23,478 nt of DNA, taken from positions 1 through 23,478 of IMG/VR virus record IMGVR_UViG_3300035670_001264; one strand, written 5' to 3'. Below the pieces are notes generated by a model that worked only from the letters and a program-made list of their open reading frames with translations, was not told the origin of the DNA and searched no databases. Of the stretch, positions 1-6,072 are shown piece after piece. Numbering within the stretch: position 1 is the stretch's first letter; the number at the start of each line of letters is the position of its first letter. The position numbers were made by a program, and so were the translations under genes. The stretch comes from a virus.

Positions 1-93
1 GTAGATAAAGACGCTACCGAGGCGGCTGTTGCTGCCCAGATCGAAGCTCAAAAACATCCCGTAACTGCAACTGGTGTACCTTGGAGTCAATAA
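1..93 (+). CDS. C-terminal end of an unknown protein (5' end outside window)
   Basis: An open frame enters from the left edge and ends at TAA 91-93 after 30 residues. The visible tail is alanine/glutamine-rich and ends in GVPWSQ. The last base of its stop codon is the first base of the ATG of the next gene (TAATG), the tight coupling seen through the rest of the window, which supports it being a real gene end. I do not recognise the family from so short a piece. Confidence 0.6.
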   Translation, partial: VDKDATEAAVAAQIEAQKHPVTATGVPWSQ

Positions 94-257
94 TGAACGA
101 TCAGAAAATTGAACTGTCCCTGAGTCTTGTAAACGCTGTTCTTCAGTATCTTGGGACTCGCCCTTACGCAGAAATCTTCCAGCTTGTTCAGGCAATTCAA
201 GCTCAAGCTGCTCCGCAGGTAGCTGAAGAGGAAGTCCAAGAAGCTCAGGCTGCATAA
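93..257 (+). CDS. Small conserved phage protein, 54 aa, unknown function
   Basis: ATG at 93 overlaps the preceding TAA by one base and a TGGAG stretch lies about 6 bases upstream. The product begins MNDQKIELSLSLVNAVLQYL, continues with LGTRPYAEIFQLVQAIQAQA and has an acidic, Ala/Gln-rich tail. The pattern of an amphipathic strand, then a VNAVLxxLGxxPYxxxxxLVxxIQxQ helix, matches, from memory, a very widespread small protein of aquatic phages that lies near structural genes and has no assigned role. No membrane segment, cysteine or DNA-binding motif is seen. It was too short to be found by length-filtered gene calling. The gene is sure; the function is unknown. Confidence 0.8.
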   Translation: MNDQKIELSLSLVNAVLQYLGTRPYAEIFQLVQAIQAQAAPQVAEEEVQEAQAA

Positions 258-284
258 AGCGGCAAACAGACCGATGGTGCATAG

Positions 285-677
285 ATGTGGAAATGGTTTC
301 TTCTCCTGATCCCTGCTGTAGCTTACGCTCAGGCTCCCACAGCCTTTGCACCATCCATGTCGGCAATGTCTCAAGATGTTTGTGCTGTACCTGTATCAGG
401 GGCAGTAAGTTCCACAGTAATAGGTTTTTCTGGAGGAACAGTTGTAAAAGATGAAAACTGTGAAAGAATTAAACTTGCCAAAGTTTTAAACGACATTGGT
501 TTAAAAGTTTCTGCTGTAGCAGTTTTGTGTCAAGATCTCCGTGTTTGGGAAGCTCTTGAGATGTCAGGAACTCCTTGTCCAATAGGAGGAGCGATTGGTG
601 AAGCTGCTAGGAAAGCTTGGATTGAGCTTCATCCTGATCGGTTCATTAAACTCTATGGACGTGTTCCCGGGGGTTAA
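285..677 (+). CDS. Secreted 130-aa protein with signal peptide, unknown function
   Basis: The product starts MWKWFLLLIPAVAYAQA, a short signal peptide with a likely signal peptidase I site after AYA or AQA, so the mature protein should be exported to the periplasm. The mature part has four cysteines (C33, C59, then in VLCQD and GTPC), enough for two disulfides, and a helical basic C-terminus ending YGRVPGG. It lies just upstream of the lysis cassette, so a role in lysis or envelope interaction is possible, but no spanin lipobox is present. The Shine-Dalgarno is weak. Its last 80 bases are also read in another frame by the gene starting at 598. Real gene by signal peptide and frame quality; function unknown. 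Confidence 0.75.
   Translation: MWKWFLLLIPAVAYAQAPTAFAPSMSAMSQDVCAVPVSGAVSSTVIGFSGGTVVKDENCERIKLAKVLNDIGLKVSAVAVLCQDLRVWEALEMSGTPCPIGGAIGEAARKAWIELHPDRFIKLYGRVPGG
584..589 (+). promoter_or_regulatory. Strong ribosome binding site inside the upstream gene, sets the start of the 598 gene
   Basis: AGGAGG (within TAGGAGGA, 583-590) sits 8 bases before GTG 598 and 5 bases before TTG 595. It lies inside the coding region of the 285-677 gene, where it also encodes Gly-Gly. It gives an internal start for the overlapping cysteine-repeat gene. Chance occurrence through the Gly-Gly codons is the alternative. Confidence 0.6.
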
Positions 678-1353
678 AAATGTTCACGCCTGCCCTTGCT
701 CTTCTCTTAAGAATTCGCCACAGACGTGCAGAACGATCAGGATTGAGCCCTGTCCCGCAGGTCAAGTTGGAGGACAAACCCTCTATCGAGACTATTCCTG
801 TGTCGGTTCCTCATTCACAGATACCGGCTTTTACGTCCATCAAGCCACCTGTAAAACCCCGCAAGAACCGCAAATCACGCCCTGTTCTATTAAGTCAGAA
901 ACGAAAACAGAAAGCTGCCCAACCGGATACGCAGGAATCCAAACCTACGGCAGGACCAACATTTGTGTGGAAGGACTAGAGAAATGGAACCCTTGGCAAC
1001 GAACCGCATCCTCGTGTCTTCAAGTCAATCCGCTTTCCCCTCTGTTCATTCCTGCCCTGTATCCCCGTGGAGAATCTGTAACTGTGATCCCGGAGACTGT
1101 GCAGACACCCCCATCGAGCAGTCCTGCCCTCCCCCAACCTTCATTGAATCAAACCCCACTCCCTCCTCAGATTGATATCAGTCAATCAGGATTAGAAGGC
1201 ATGAGTCTCGATGGATACCGAAGGAACCAAGACTTTCTCTCTGAGCTTATCTCCGCAGATGCTGCTTGGCTTGATCCTAACGGCCCTGCCGGTAGTGGGT
1301 GGAGGGGGTTACGCCGGAGTGATCTTTTTCGAGAAGATGAAGTCAACAATTGA
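598..1353 (+). CDS. Secreted cysteine-repeat protein overlapping three other frames
   Basis: Start GTG 598 is chosen for the AGGAGG 8 bases upstream; TTG 595 or ATG 655 are alternatives. The N-terminus (KLLGKLGLSFILIGSL) is a signal-peptide-like segment, with VHA before C32 as a possible cleavage site. Two repeats follow with identical cysteine spacing: C52-x15-C68-x16-C85 and C107-x15-C123-x16-C140, each starting CPxGxxG (CPAGQVGGQ, CPTGYAGIQ). Similar CPxGxxG...C repeats are known in adhesin or pilus-tip-like proteins. A proline-rich segment (about 150-195) leads to a tryptophan-containing C-terminus. The gene overlaps the end of the 285 gene (80 bases) and the start of the 1211 gene (143 bases). 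The exact cysteine periodicity makes this frame real; the role may be adhesion or lysis-related and is not established. Confidence 0.7.
   Translation: MKLLGKLGLSFILIGSLNSMDVFPGVKNVHACPCSSLKNSPQTCRTIRIEPCPAGQVGGQTLYRDYSCVGSSFTDTGFYVHQATCKTPQEPQITPCSIKSETKTESCPTGYAGIQTYGRTNICVEGLEKWNPWQRTASSCLQVNPLSPLFIPALYPRGESVTVIPETVQTPPSSSPALPQPSLNQTPLPPQIDISQSGLEGMSLDGYRRNQDFLSELISADAAWLDPNGPAGSGWRGLRRSDLFREDEVNN
680..979 (+). CDS. Possible embedded basic proline-rich protein, 99 aa
   Basis: ATG 680 lies two bases after the stop of the 285 gene, with GGGGG about 7 bases upstream, exactly where a tandem gene would be expected. The frame lies entirely inside the 598-1353 gene. It begins with a short hydrophobic segment (MFTPALALLL) followed by arginines, then becomes strongly basic and proline-rich (KPPVKPRKNRKSRP) and ends FVWKD. 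I do not recognise it. For: position, start context, plausible composition. Against: the overlapping frame has exact cysteine repeats and is better supported, and the frame is short enough to arise by chance. If both are real, this is a nested pair reminiscent of Rz/Rz1 architecture, though no lipobox is visible. Confidence 0.3.
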   Translation: MFTPALALLLRIRHRRAERSGLSPVPQVKLEDKPSIETIPVSVPHSQIPAFTSIKPPVKPRKNRKSRPVLLSQKRKQKAAQPDTQESKPTAGPTFVWKD

Positions 1354-1747
1354 AGCGGTGGAGGGGTATGTGCCCTATGACGATACCGCATTTAAAGAAG
1401 CTATTAAAACCTTTGAGCTTGAATTAAAAAGTGTCAAAGAGAGGCAATTACAAACTGCTGAAGCCGCAGTCAGGGTGGCGGAAAGAGCTTCAGATGCAAT
1501 TGCCTTAGCCAGAGAAACGAAAGCCCTGACAACAGGTGGTATAAGCGAAGCAAAGGCTATGGGAAATGAAACCAAGTCCATTGCTGAAAGTCAGGCTAGG
1601 GAAATTCGATCAGCTTTGGAAGCCCAAACAAGGGAAGTGAATGCAAGGCTTGCAGCACTCAAACAGGATTTAGATTCAACTGTGGCTGCATTGAGGGCAG
1701 AAATGGCTCTGCTTAAACGTGCAACAACAAACCCATTAAGTAGATGA
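1211..1747 (+). CDS. Membrane-anchored coiled-coil protein, 178 aa
   Basis: After a short polar N-terminus (MDTEGTKTFSLSLSPQ) there is one hydrophobic segment at about residues 17-42, then a long, nearly proline-free helical region rich in Ala, Glu, Lys and Arg (about 60-170) predicted as coiled coil, ending in KRATTNPLSR. One N-terminal membrane anchor plus a coiled coil is the layout of an inner-membrane spanin subunit, and it sits directly before holin and endolysin genes, so an i-spanin-like role is a reasonable guess. No outer-membrane lipoprotein partner is visible. Its first 143 bases overlap the 598 gene in another frame. The stop TGA overlaps the next ATG. Gene certain, role inferred from topology and place. 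Confidence 0.8.
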   Translation: MDTEGTKTFSLSLSPQMLLGLILTALPVVGGGGYAGVIFFEKMKSTIEAVEGYVPYDDTAFKEAIKTFELELKSVKERQLQTAEAAVRVAERASDAIALARETKALTTGGISEAKAMGNETKSIAESQAREIRSALEAQTREVNARLAALKQDLDSTVAALRAEMALLKRATTNPLSR

Positions 1748-1875
1748 AAGACGATGACGAAGAATTCCACGATAAGTTTGCCGCAGAGGTTGGATTCCTG
1801 ATCGGCGTTATCGGTATATGTGCAGTTTTATTGGCTTTAGTTTTAGGAGAGATGTATGGCTGGTTGGTCAACTGA
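1744..1875 (+). CDS. Small single-pass membrane protein, 43 aa
   Basis: ATG 1744 overlaps the TGA of the coiled-coil gene (ATGA), and the 3' end overlaps the next gene by 20 bases. The product has a very acidic, soluble N-terminus (MKDDDEEFHDKF) and one hydrophobic helix of about 22 residues (VGFLIGVIGICAVLLALVLG) with a short end MYGWLVN. It was too short for length-filtered gene calling. The translational coupling on both sides and clear transmembrane composition support it. Position within the lysis cassette suggests a holin, antiholin or other lysis regulator; that is inference only. Confidence 0.65.
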   Translation: MKDDDEEFHDKFAAEVGFLIGVIGICAVLLALVLGEMYGWLVN

Positions 1876-2152
1876 AGAGGTTGAAGTCAGGGTTTGGGCT
1901 CTGATTGCAATCAGCCTTGTTTCAATCCTTGTTTTGTCTGTGATCTCAATCATTGCTGGTGTTCTTTTTGTGGAACACGACATGGAGCGAATCTCTCCAA
2001 TTGATACACAACTGATTGGGATTTTGAAAGACATTATGCTGCTAGCAATTGGGGCTGTAGGTGGAATTGTTGGTCGGAAAGGTTCCTATGCAGCAGCTAA
2101 TTTAATCTCCAAAAAAGGAGAAGAGGATGTTACCCCTCGGACCACTACTTGA
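1856..2152 (+). CDS. Two-pass membrane protein, holin or antiholin candidate
   Basis: The 98-residue product has an amphipathic start (MAGWSTEEVEVRVW), a hydrophobic helix at about 14-40 (ISLVSILVLSVISIIAGVLF), a short polar loop and a second helix at about 56-74 (ILKDIMLLAIGAVGGIVG), then a basic GRKGSYAAANLISKK tail. Size and two-helix topology fit small phage holins or holin modulators. It precedes the 3TM-type holin and overlaps it by 26 bases. Which of the adjacent membrane proteins forms the lethal hole cannot be told from sequence. I do not recognise a specific named family. Confidence 0.75.
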   Translation: MAGWSTEEVEVRVWALIAISLVSILVLSVISIIAGVLFVEHDMERISPIDTQLIGILKDIMLLAIGAVGGIVGRKGSYAAANLISKKGEEDVTPRTTT

Positions 2153-2540
2153 AGTTGGCGGCAAGATATTAGAAAGAGTTCTGCCTGATCCGGAGGCAGC
2201 AGCTAAGGCGAAGCAAGAACTCGCCGCGCTAGAGCAGAATGGTGAATTAGCTAAGATGGCTAATGAAACCAAGCTCTTTGAATTGAACGTCAAGAACACT
2301 GATTCTGCTCGGGAAATGCAGAAGGTCACTCGGAGCAAGATCCCGGCAATGTTGTCTATTGTCACAGTAACCGGATTCTTTGCTTTGCTCGTCGGTGCGG
2401 CTACAGGTTACATGACGCTCGCAGGATCAGATGTCATGATGCTTTTGTTGGGCGTTCTTGCTCGTGAAACCGCATCCGTTTACAACTTTTGGCTTGGATC
2501 ATCCAATTCCAGCCAGCAAAAGGACCTGATTAAAAAATGA
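2127..2540 (+). CDS. Putative holin (GTA holin 3TM-like)
   Basis: The N-terminus contains the LLEVGGKILERVLPDPEAA pattern followed by an Ala/Glu/Lys-rich helix (KAKQELAALEQNGELAKMAN), characteristic of the 'holin of 3TMs, for gene-transfer release' family. Hydrophobic segments follow at about residues 71-97 (LSIVTVTGFFALLVGAA) and 101-120, and the C-terminus is a polar GSSNSSQQKD tail. About 137 residues is normal for the family. The start has a GGAG about 7 bases upstream. It lies immediately before the endolysin (ATGA overlap), the usual holin-endolysin pairing. Holins permeabilise the inner membrane so that the endolysin, which has no signal peptide here, can reach peptidoglycan. Confidence 0.8.
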   Translation: MLPLGPLLEVGGKILERVLPDPEAAAKAKQELAALEQNGELAKMANETKLFELNVKNTDSAREMQKVTRSKIPAMLSIVTVTGFFALLVGAATGYMTLAGSDVMMLLLGVLARETASVYNFWLGSSNSSQQKDLIKK

Positions 2541-3049
2541 ACTTCGACAAAGCCTTAGAGAAGGTTCTTCATCACGAAGGGGGTTTTGTGGACCACCCCC
2601 GAGATCCGGGCGGAGCAACCAATCTCGGATGTACCAAGGTTGTATGGGAAGAATGGATTGGCCATCCCTGCACAGTAGATGATATTAAAGCACTGACTCC
2701 AGAAGACGTTGGTCCTTTGTATCGAAAGAAATACTGGGATACGGTTAAGGCAGATGATCTTCCTGTAGGTTTGAATTACTGTGTTTTTGATACTGCCATC
2801 AACTCCGGCCCGGGAAGAGCAGTTAAGTTTCTTCAAGAGGTTGTGGGTTCCACGCCTGATGGTGTGATTGGCCCTAAGACCTTAGCTGCTTTGCGCGAAC
2901 TTAATCCAAAAGCGGCAATTAACGCCTATTGCGACAAACGGCTTGCCTTCCTCCAAGAGTTAAGCACTTGGGACGTGTTTGGCAAAGGTTGGGGCAGAAG
3001 GGTTGAAGAAGTTCGTCAATCAGCACTTGAAATGTTGGACGCATCATGA
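2537..3049 (+). CDS. Endolysin, glycoside hydrolase family 108 with peptidoglycan-binding domain
   Basis: Residues 1 to about 85 match the GH108 muramidase pattern: VLHHEGGFVDHPRDPGGATN, with E14 of the HEGG motif as the expected catalytic acid and the DPGGxTNLG motif following. The second half (FDTAINSGPGRAVKFLQ, then TPDGVIGPKTLAAL) is the small peptidoglycan-binding domain (PG_binding_3 type) that normally pairs with GH108. The length of 170 residues is typical. There is no signal peptide or membrane segment, so release depends on the holin encoded just upstream. One small departure is NLGCTKVVW where many relatives have a GxT sequence without cysteine. Its TGA overlaps the ATG of the DUF6321-like remnant. 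Identification is firm. Confidence 0.95.
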   Translation: MNFDKALEKVLHHEGGFVDHPRDPGGATNLGCTKVVWEEWIGHPCTVDDIKALTPEDVGPLYRKKYWDTVKADDLPVGLNYCVFDTAINSGPGRAVKFLQEVVGSTPDGVIGPKTLAALRELNPKAAINAYCDKRLAFLQELSTWDVFGKGWGRRVEEVRQSALEMLDAS

Positions 3050-3102
3050 AAACACCCGCTTGGACCCGTAAAGAAGGCAAGAACAATAAAGTGTGGATGT
3101 GA
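3046..3102 (+). pseudogene. Stranded 5' remnant of a DUF6321-like gene, 18 codons
   Basis: ATG 3046 overlaps the endolysin stop (ATGA) and opens an 18-codon frame, MKTPAWTRKEGKNNKVWM, ending TGA 3100-3102. Its first 15 residues are what I would expect as the N-terminus of the DUF6321-like protein, whose intact copy at 3828 starts MKKFKTPAWSRAEGQSK. The similarity (KTPAW-S/T-R-x-EG) then breaks off exactly where the HNH unit begins. The two 5' ends differ at many bases, so this is not a recent exact duplication. Either the HNH unit brought its own flank or the gene was split and re-formed by recombination. Confidence 0.7.
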
Positions 3103-3827
3103 TAGATTGGCGCAATGCAACGCTTTAATTCATACATCATCCGAGCAGCGGGCGACGATTCTCCCGCTTTTTGCGCAAAATGCGGACAAGACAAACCGCC
3201 TTCAGCATATTATGCGCACAGCAAGCGCAAAGATGGTGCAACAAGGTATCGTCCGTATTGCAAAGCGTGCCGCGTCAAAGGTGGTAGGAAAAATTGGGCA
3301 AGGCCGGTTCATTCGGCCATCCTTGCAGCAGACGTGCAAAAATGCAAAATTTGTAGCGTTGACAAACCGCTTTCGGAATTTTATGCAAACGGGTGTTTTG
3401 CAGACGGCACAAAGAAGTACCGTAGCAGATGCAAAATATGTGTGCTTACAAGAGCTAAGCAAGATCAACCAAAGGCGTACGCTACAAAATCTCAGCGGCG
3501 TTCCGCAAGCCCAAAAAATTTCATATCTAGCATTCTTAATCACGCCACAAAACGCAAGCAGCACCTTAAGTTTGACCTTGATCTGGTCTATCTTCTTCAG
3601 CTTTACACGCAGCAGCAAGGACGCTGTTCTTTGTCTGGAGTCGAAATGACGTATCAAGCTGGTTCTGGGCGTGTAAATACGAACATTAGTATTGACAGGA
3701 TTGACAGTTCTATTGGTTATGTGCGCGGGAATGTGCAGTTTGTGTGTGATGTTGCCAATCGCATTAAACAAGACTTACCTCAAAAAGAGTTGCTACTGTG
3801 GTGTCAACGAATTTTGGAGCATGGGAA
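3091..3827 (+). mobile_element. Inserted HNH endonuclease unit
   Basis: Similarity to the DUF6321-like N-terminus stops after codon 15 of the remnant (base 3090), and the intact copy starts at 3828 overlapping the HNH stop. The segment between is therefore a candidate insertion of about 740 bases. No terminal repeats or target duplication are visible. Codon use inside (many GCG, GCA, CGC, TGC codons) differs by eye from the GCT/CGT-preferring neighbours. Boundaries are inferred from the protein comparison only. Confidence 0.5.
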
Positions 3828-3831
3828 ATGA
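3115..3831 (+). CDS. HNH homing-type endonuclease with two zinc-knuckle modules
   Basis: The 238-residue product carries two related metal-binding modules: C20-x2-C23 ... C49-x2-C52 and C77-x2-C80 ... C106-x2-C109, each with a K-P-x-S-x-(F/Y)-Y core, as found in the N-termini of phage HNH nucleases. The nuclease domain is at about 168-215: GRCSLSG, then SIDRIDSSIGYVRGNVQFVC, the DRID...GY...N pattern of phage HNH endonucleases; C171 is not part of a full CxxC pair. Such proteins nick or cut DNA and spread their own gene. It sits between a remnant and an intact copy of a DUF6321-like gene, with atypical codon use. The stop overlaps the next ATG. Confidence 0.9.
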   Translation: MQRFNSYIIRAAGDDSPAFCAKCGQDKPPSAYYAHSKRKDGATRYRPYCKACRVKGGRKNWARPVHSAILAADVQKCKICSVDKPLSEFYANGCFADGTKKYRSRCKICVLTRAKQDQPKAYATKSQRRSASPKNFISSILNHATKRKQHLKFDLDLVYLLQLYTQQQGRCSLSGVEMTYQAGSGRVNTNISIDRIDSSIGYVRGNVQFVCDVANRIKQDLPQKELLLWCQRILEHGK

Positions 3832-4088
3832 AAAAGTTTAAAACTCCTGCTTGGTCTAGAGCAGAAGGACAGTCAAAATCCGGTGGTTTAAATGCCAAAG
3901 GCAGAGCTTCTTACAATGCAGCTAATCCGGGTAAACCGGGATTGAAGCCTCCTCAGCCTGAAGGCGGGTCTCGTCGAGATTCATTTTGTGCCCGGATGAA
4001 AGGGATGAAGAAGAAGTTGACTTCCGCCAAAACGGCAAACGATCCCAATAGCCGTATTAACAAATCTTTGAGAGCTTGGAAGTGCTGA
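3828..4088 (+). CDS. DUF6321-like small basic protein, 86 aa
   Basis: ATG 3828 is chosen over an in-frame upstream GTG (3798) because the family begins near M-K-TPAW and because ATG 3828 overlaps the HNH stop (ATGA). The sequence runs KTPAWSRAEGQSKSGGLNAK, then GRASYNAANPGKPGLKPP, and ends SFCARMKGMKKKLTSAKTAN followed by DPNSRINKSLRAWKC. This conserved C-terminal RDSFCARMKGMKKK...NDPNSRINKxLRxWxC pattern is the DUF6321-type protein of many phages, of unknown function; the composition suggests a nucleic-acid or virion-associated small protein. It is intact despite the inserted HNH gene upstream. Confidence 0.85.
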   Translation: MKKFKTPAWSRAEGQSKSGGLNAKGRASYNAANPGKPGLKPPQPEGGSRRDSFCARMKGMKKKLTSAKTANDPNSRINKSLRAWKC

Positions 4089-4089
4089 C

Positions 4090-4344
4090 ATGGAAATGAT
4101 GGTTTGGAATATCATTCTCACTGCCATTGTTGCTCTTCTGGGGTATATGGTGAAAGAGAAATTTGCTGAACTTAGCCGTATTAGCATTCTTCTTAATAAA
4201 ACCAGAGAAGAAGTGGCTAGGGATCACATCACTCGATCAGAGTTTAGAGCTGATGTTCAACAGCTATTAGATCGTTTTGATCGAATTGAAAGAAAACTCG
4301 ATTCTCTTGCAAATCATCACAGAGGGGGTCAGAATGCCGTTTAA
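4090..4344 (+). CDS. Membrane-anchored short coiled-coil protein, 84 aa
   Basis: One hydrophobic helix at about residues 5-21 (VWNIILTAIVALLGYMV) is followed by a charged helical region KEKFAELSRISILLNKTREE and a heptad-like C-terminus VQQLLDRFDRIERKLDSLAN. The layout is an N-terminal anchor with a cytoplasmic or periplasmic coiled coil, a second possible spanin-like or holin-associated protein, although it lies after the endolysin. It resembles small proteins seen next to DUF6321-like genes in other environmental phages, from memory. The 3' end overlaps the next gene by 11 bases. Confidence 0.75.
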   Translation: MEMMVWNIILTAIVALLGYMVKEKFAELSRISILLNKTREEVARDHITRSEFRADVQQLLDRFDRIERKLDSLANHHRGGQNAV

Positions 4345-4777
4345 AAGCCCCAAGCAGGAGCGTCTCATGAGAGGCGTGGCTCATAGTCCTAGTTTTGCCA
4401 AGAAGGTTGGCATCCCTCAATCAGTGGGCAAGAAATTTGTCCAAGACGCTAAAGAAGGTAATGAAATGAAATCTGTTAAGAAAATGATGGGCGGTGGAAT
4501 GTATGCAGCCGGTGGTATGCCTATGGTAGAAAAAGACGGAAAGAAAATTCCGGCTTTTGCTGCTGATGGAAAAGGCAAAATGGCCAAAGGCGGTATGGCT
4601 GGTATGCACAAAATGCCTAATGGCAAGATGATGAAAAACTCAGAAATGCCTAAGCCTCCCATGAAAAAAATGGCTTCAGGCGGATTGTCTGCTGGTCATA
4701 AGCAGGCTGATGGTGTTGCCACTAAAGGCAAAACCAAAGGTGCTCAAGTTAAGATGCGTAAAGGGGGGTATTGCTAA
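4334..4777 (+). CDS. Gly/Met/Lys-rich basic protein with ADG...GKTKG tail, 147 aa
   Basis: ATG 4334 follows AGAGGGGG and gives the start MPFKSPKQERLMRGVAHSPS; an earlier in-frame start at 4277 lies inside the previous gene and is less likely. The first 45 residues look folded (SPSFAKKVGIPQSVGKKFVQ). The rest is low-complexity with many GGM, AKGGM and MMK units and about one methionine in six residues. It ends ASGGLSAGHKQADGVATKGK then TKGAQVKMRKGGYC, a tail shared with three genes downstream. Function unknown. The composition suggests a disordered, DNA- or capsid-associated protein. Confidence 0.8.
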   Translation: MPFKSPKQERLMRGVAHSPSFAKKVGIPQSVGKKFVQDAKEGNEMKSVKKMMGGGMYAAGGMPMVEKDGKKIPAFAADGKGKMAKGGMAGMHKMPNGKMMKNSEMPKPPMKKMASGGLSAGHKQADGVATKGKTKGAQVKMRKGGYC

Positions 4778-5691
4778 TGAAACGTCGATTCCAATCAGGA
4801 GGGATTAGTGAAGATATCCGCCAACGAGCTTTGAAATATGCTTCTATGGCTCGTCCTGACACGACAGAAGAAAGCGAAGAGCAAAAAGCCATGCTTCGTT
4901 CTCAACCCGGTCGTGATGACAAACCTTCCATGAAAGCTCGTAAAGAGCTTGATGATTTGATTACTCGTCAATCACGGAAGTATTCTTCAAAAGCAGCGAT
5001 GGAAGATGCTATTGAAGAAATGAATAGGCGTAACGCTAAAACCGCAGATGATTATCGCGTCCTAGATGCTGCCAAGCGAAAAGATAATTTTGCTGGTGCT
5101 GCTGAAGGAAATGCTTATCAGGAAGCAGATGAGAAGCTACGCCGTAATCGTGCAATGCAAGCTCCTTCTCCTGCTGACATTGGAATGTCTGATGAGGAAT
5201 ATAGTCGCCGGATTAAAGGTCAGGGACTAGAAGGCGTTTATCCTGAGTCTGTGGTGGGTGGAGCTGGGCTTAAAGGGCTTCAATCATTGGCTGCTAAATT
5301 GGCTGGCAGGAAAGAAGCCAAAGATGTTGCTGAAGAGTTTGGTCGTGCAGGATCAGCCAGAGCCCTAGCAGAACGCGCTAGAAGGCAGAAAATGGCTGAA
5401 GATGTACGGAAGGCTCAAGAGAGGCGTAAAGCAGCCTCAGAAGCCCGTAAAACCCGTGAGCAGAGTCGTATGGAAGGTGAGGGAATGGGTTCCATCACTC
5501 CCCGTATGTCTCCTAAGCGTGAAGCTCCTCCTCCCCGGGACTTTGATGAACTCCGGATGTCTGGAGAAGGCATGGGCTTTAAGAAAGGTGGTAAGGCTCA
5601 TAAGGCTAAGGGATTTGCCCAAGGTGGATCTGTTTCTGCCCGGGCTGATGGTATTGCCAAACGTGGAAAAACCAACTGTAAGATTTGCTAA
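4777..5691 (+). CDS. Charged helical protein with ADG...GKT tail, 304 aa
   Basis: ATG 4777 shares its A with the previous TAA (TAATG) and a GGGGGG lies about 10 bases upstream. The start MKRRFQSGGISEDIRQRALK is followed by ARPDTTEESEEQK and long Arg/Lys/Glu/Ala helices, including an extended basic helix at about 190-235 (RARRQKMAEDVRKAQERRKA). A short motif EGEGMGS/SGEGMGF occurs twice (about 231 and 264). The C-terminus KGFAQGGSVSARADGIAKRG then KTNCKIC is the shared tail, here with NCKIC in place of KG. I do not recognise the body. Very high charge and no hydrophobic core suggest a scaffold-like or DNA-binding virion protein, by inference. Confidence 0.75.
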   Translation: MKRRFQSGGISEDIRQRALKYASMARPDTTEESEEQKAMLRSQPGRDDKPSMKARKELDDLITRQSRKYSSKAAMEDAIEEMNRRNAKTADDYRVLDAAKRKDNFAGAAEGNAYQEADEKLRRNRAMQAPSPADIGMSDEEYSRRIKGQGLEGVYPESVVGGAGLKGLQSLAAKLAGRKEAKDVAEEFGRAGSARALAERARRQKMAEDVRKAQERRKAASEARKTREQSRMEGEGMGSITPRMSPKREAPPPRDFDELRMSGEGMGFKKGGKAHKAKGFAQGGSVSARADGIAKRGKTNCKIC

Positions 5692-5700
5692 GGATTGATC

Positions 5701-6072
5701 ATGGATAACCTTAAGAAACGGATGCAAAAGAAACCTCGTGTTTTGGGTCCGTTTGAAGCTGCCACTCCCCCGGATAGTTCTGAAGATGATGCTCAAGTTT
5801 TGGCAAATGCCAATCGTTTGAAGCGTGTTCAACAGAACGACATGATGCGTGATCGTGTACCTTCTCCTGCCATGCAGCGCAAGTTGCAAGAGATGGCAGA
5901 TGATGAACAGATGCAACGCGATATGGATCGTGCTGCTCGTGAAGCTCCTGCACGGTCTATGGGCACGTTTAACCCTCGTAAAAACTATGCGATGGGTGGT
6001 CAGGTAGGTTCCGCATCAAAACGGGCAGATGGTTGTGCAGAGCGTGGTAAGACCAAAGGTCGTTTTGTTTAA
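5701..6072 (+). CDS. Small charged protein with RADG...GKTKG tail, 123 aa
   Basis: ATG 5701 is used; the in-frame TTG at 5695 is less likely. AAGGA lies about 6 bases upstream. The body is hydrophilic and helical (MDNLKKRMQKKPRVLGPFEA, then VPSPAMQRKLQEMADDEQMQ) and the end is NYAMGGQVGSASKRADGCAE followed by RGKTKGRFV. The same tail, with A/G-x-GG-x-V before RADG-x-A-xx-GKTKG, ends the proteins encoded at 4334 and 4777. No known domain recognised. Separated from its neighbours by only 9 and 12 bases. Confidence 0.8.
   Translation: MDNLKKRMQKKPRVLGPFEAATPPDSSEDDAQVLANANRLKRVQQNDMMRDRVPSPAMQRKLQEMADDEQMQRDMDRAAREAPARSMGTFNPRKNYAMGGQVGSASKRADGCAERGKTKGRFV

Noticed and set aside
963-1175. 70-codon frame on the + strand
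   Set aside because: Overlaps the cysteine-repeat gene, lacks a good ribosome binding site and is rich in residues expected from out-of-frame reading of a Pro/Ser-rich segment.
3107-3771. Long open frames on + (3107-3649) and - (3202-3771) strands across the HNH gene
   Set aside because: Both lie over the HNH gene, which has clear paired CxxC modules and a DRID...GY...N nuclease core. The other frames are open because of low stop density and show no recognisable pattern.
3798-3827. GTG 3798 as start of the DUF6321-like gene
   Set aside because: Would add 10 residues encoded within the HNH gene; ATG 3828 overlaps the HNH stop and matches the remnant's N-terminus.
4277-4333. Upstream start for the Gly/Met/Lys-rich protein
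   Set aside because: The extension lies within the preceding gene; ATG 4334 has the better ribosome binding site and gives a natural N-terminus.
5402-5698. 98-codon + strand frame in the 3' end of the 4777 gene
   Set aside because: The main frame carries the conserved ADG tail; this frame has no supporting start context and a composition typical of a +1 shadow.
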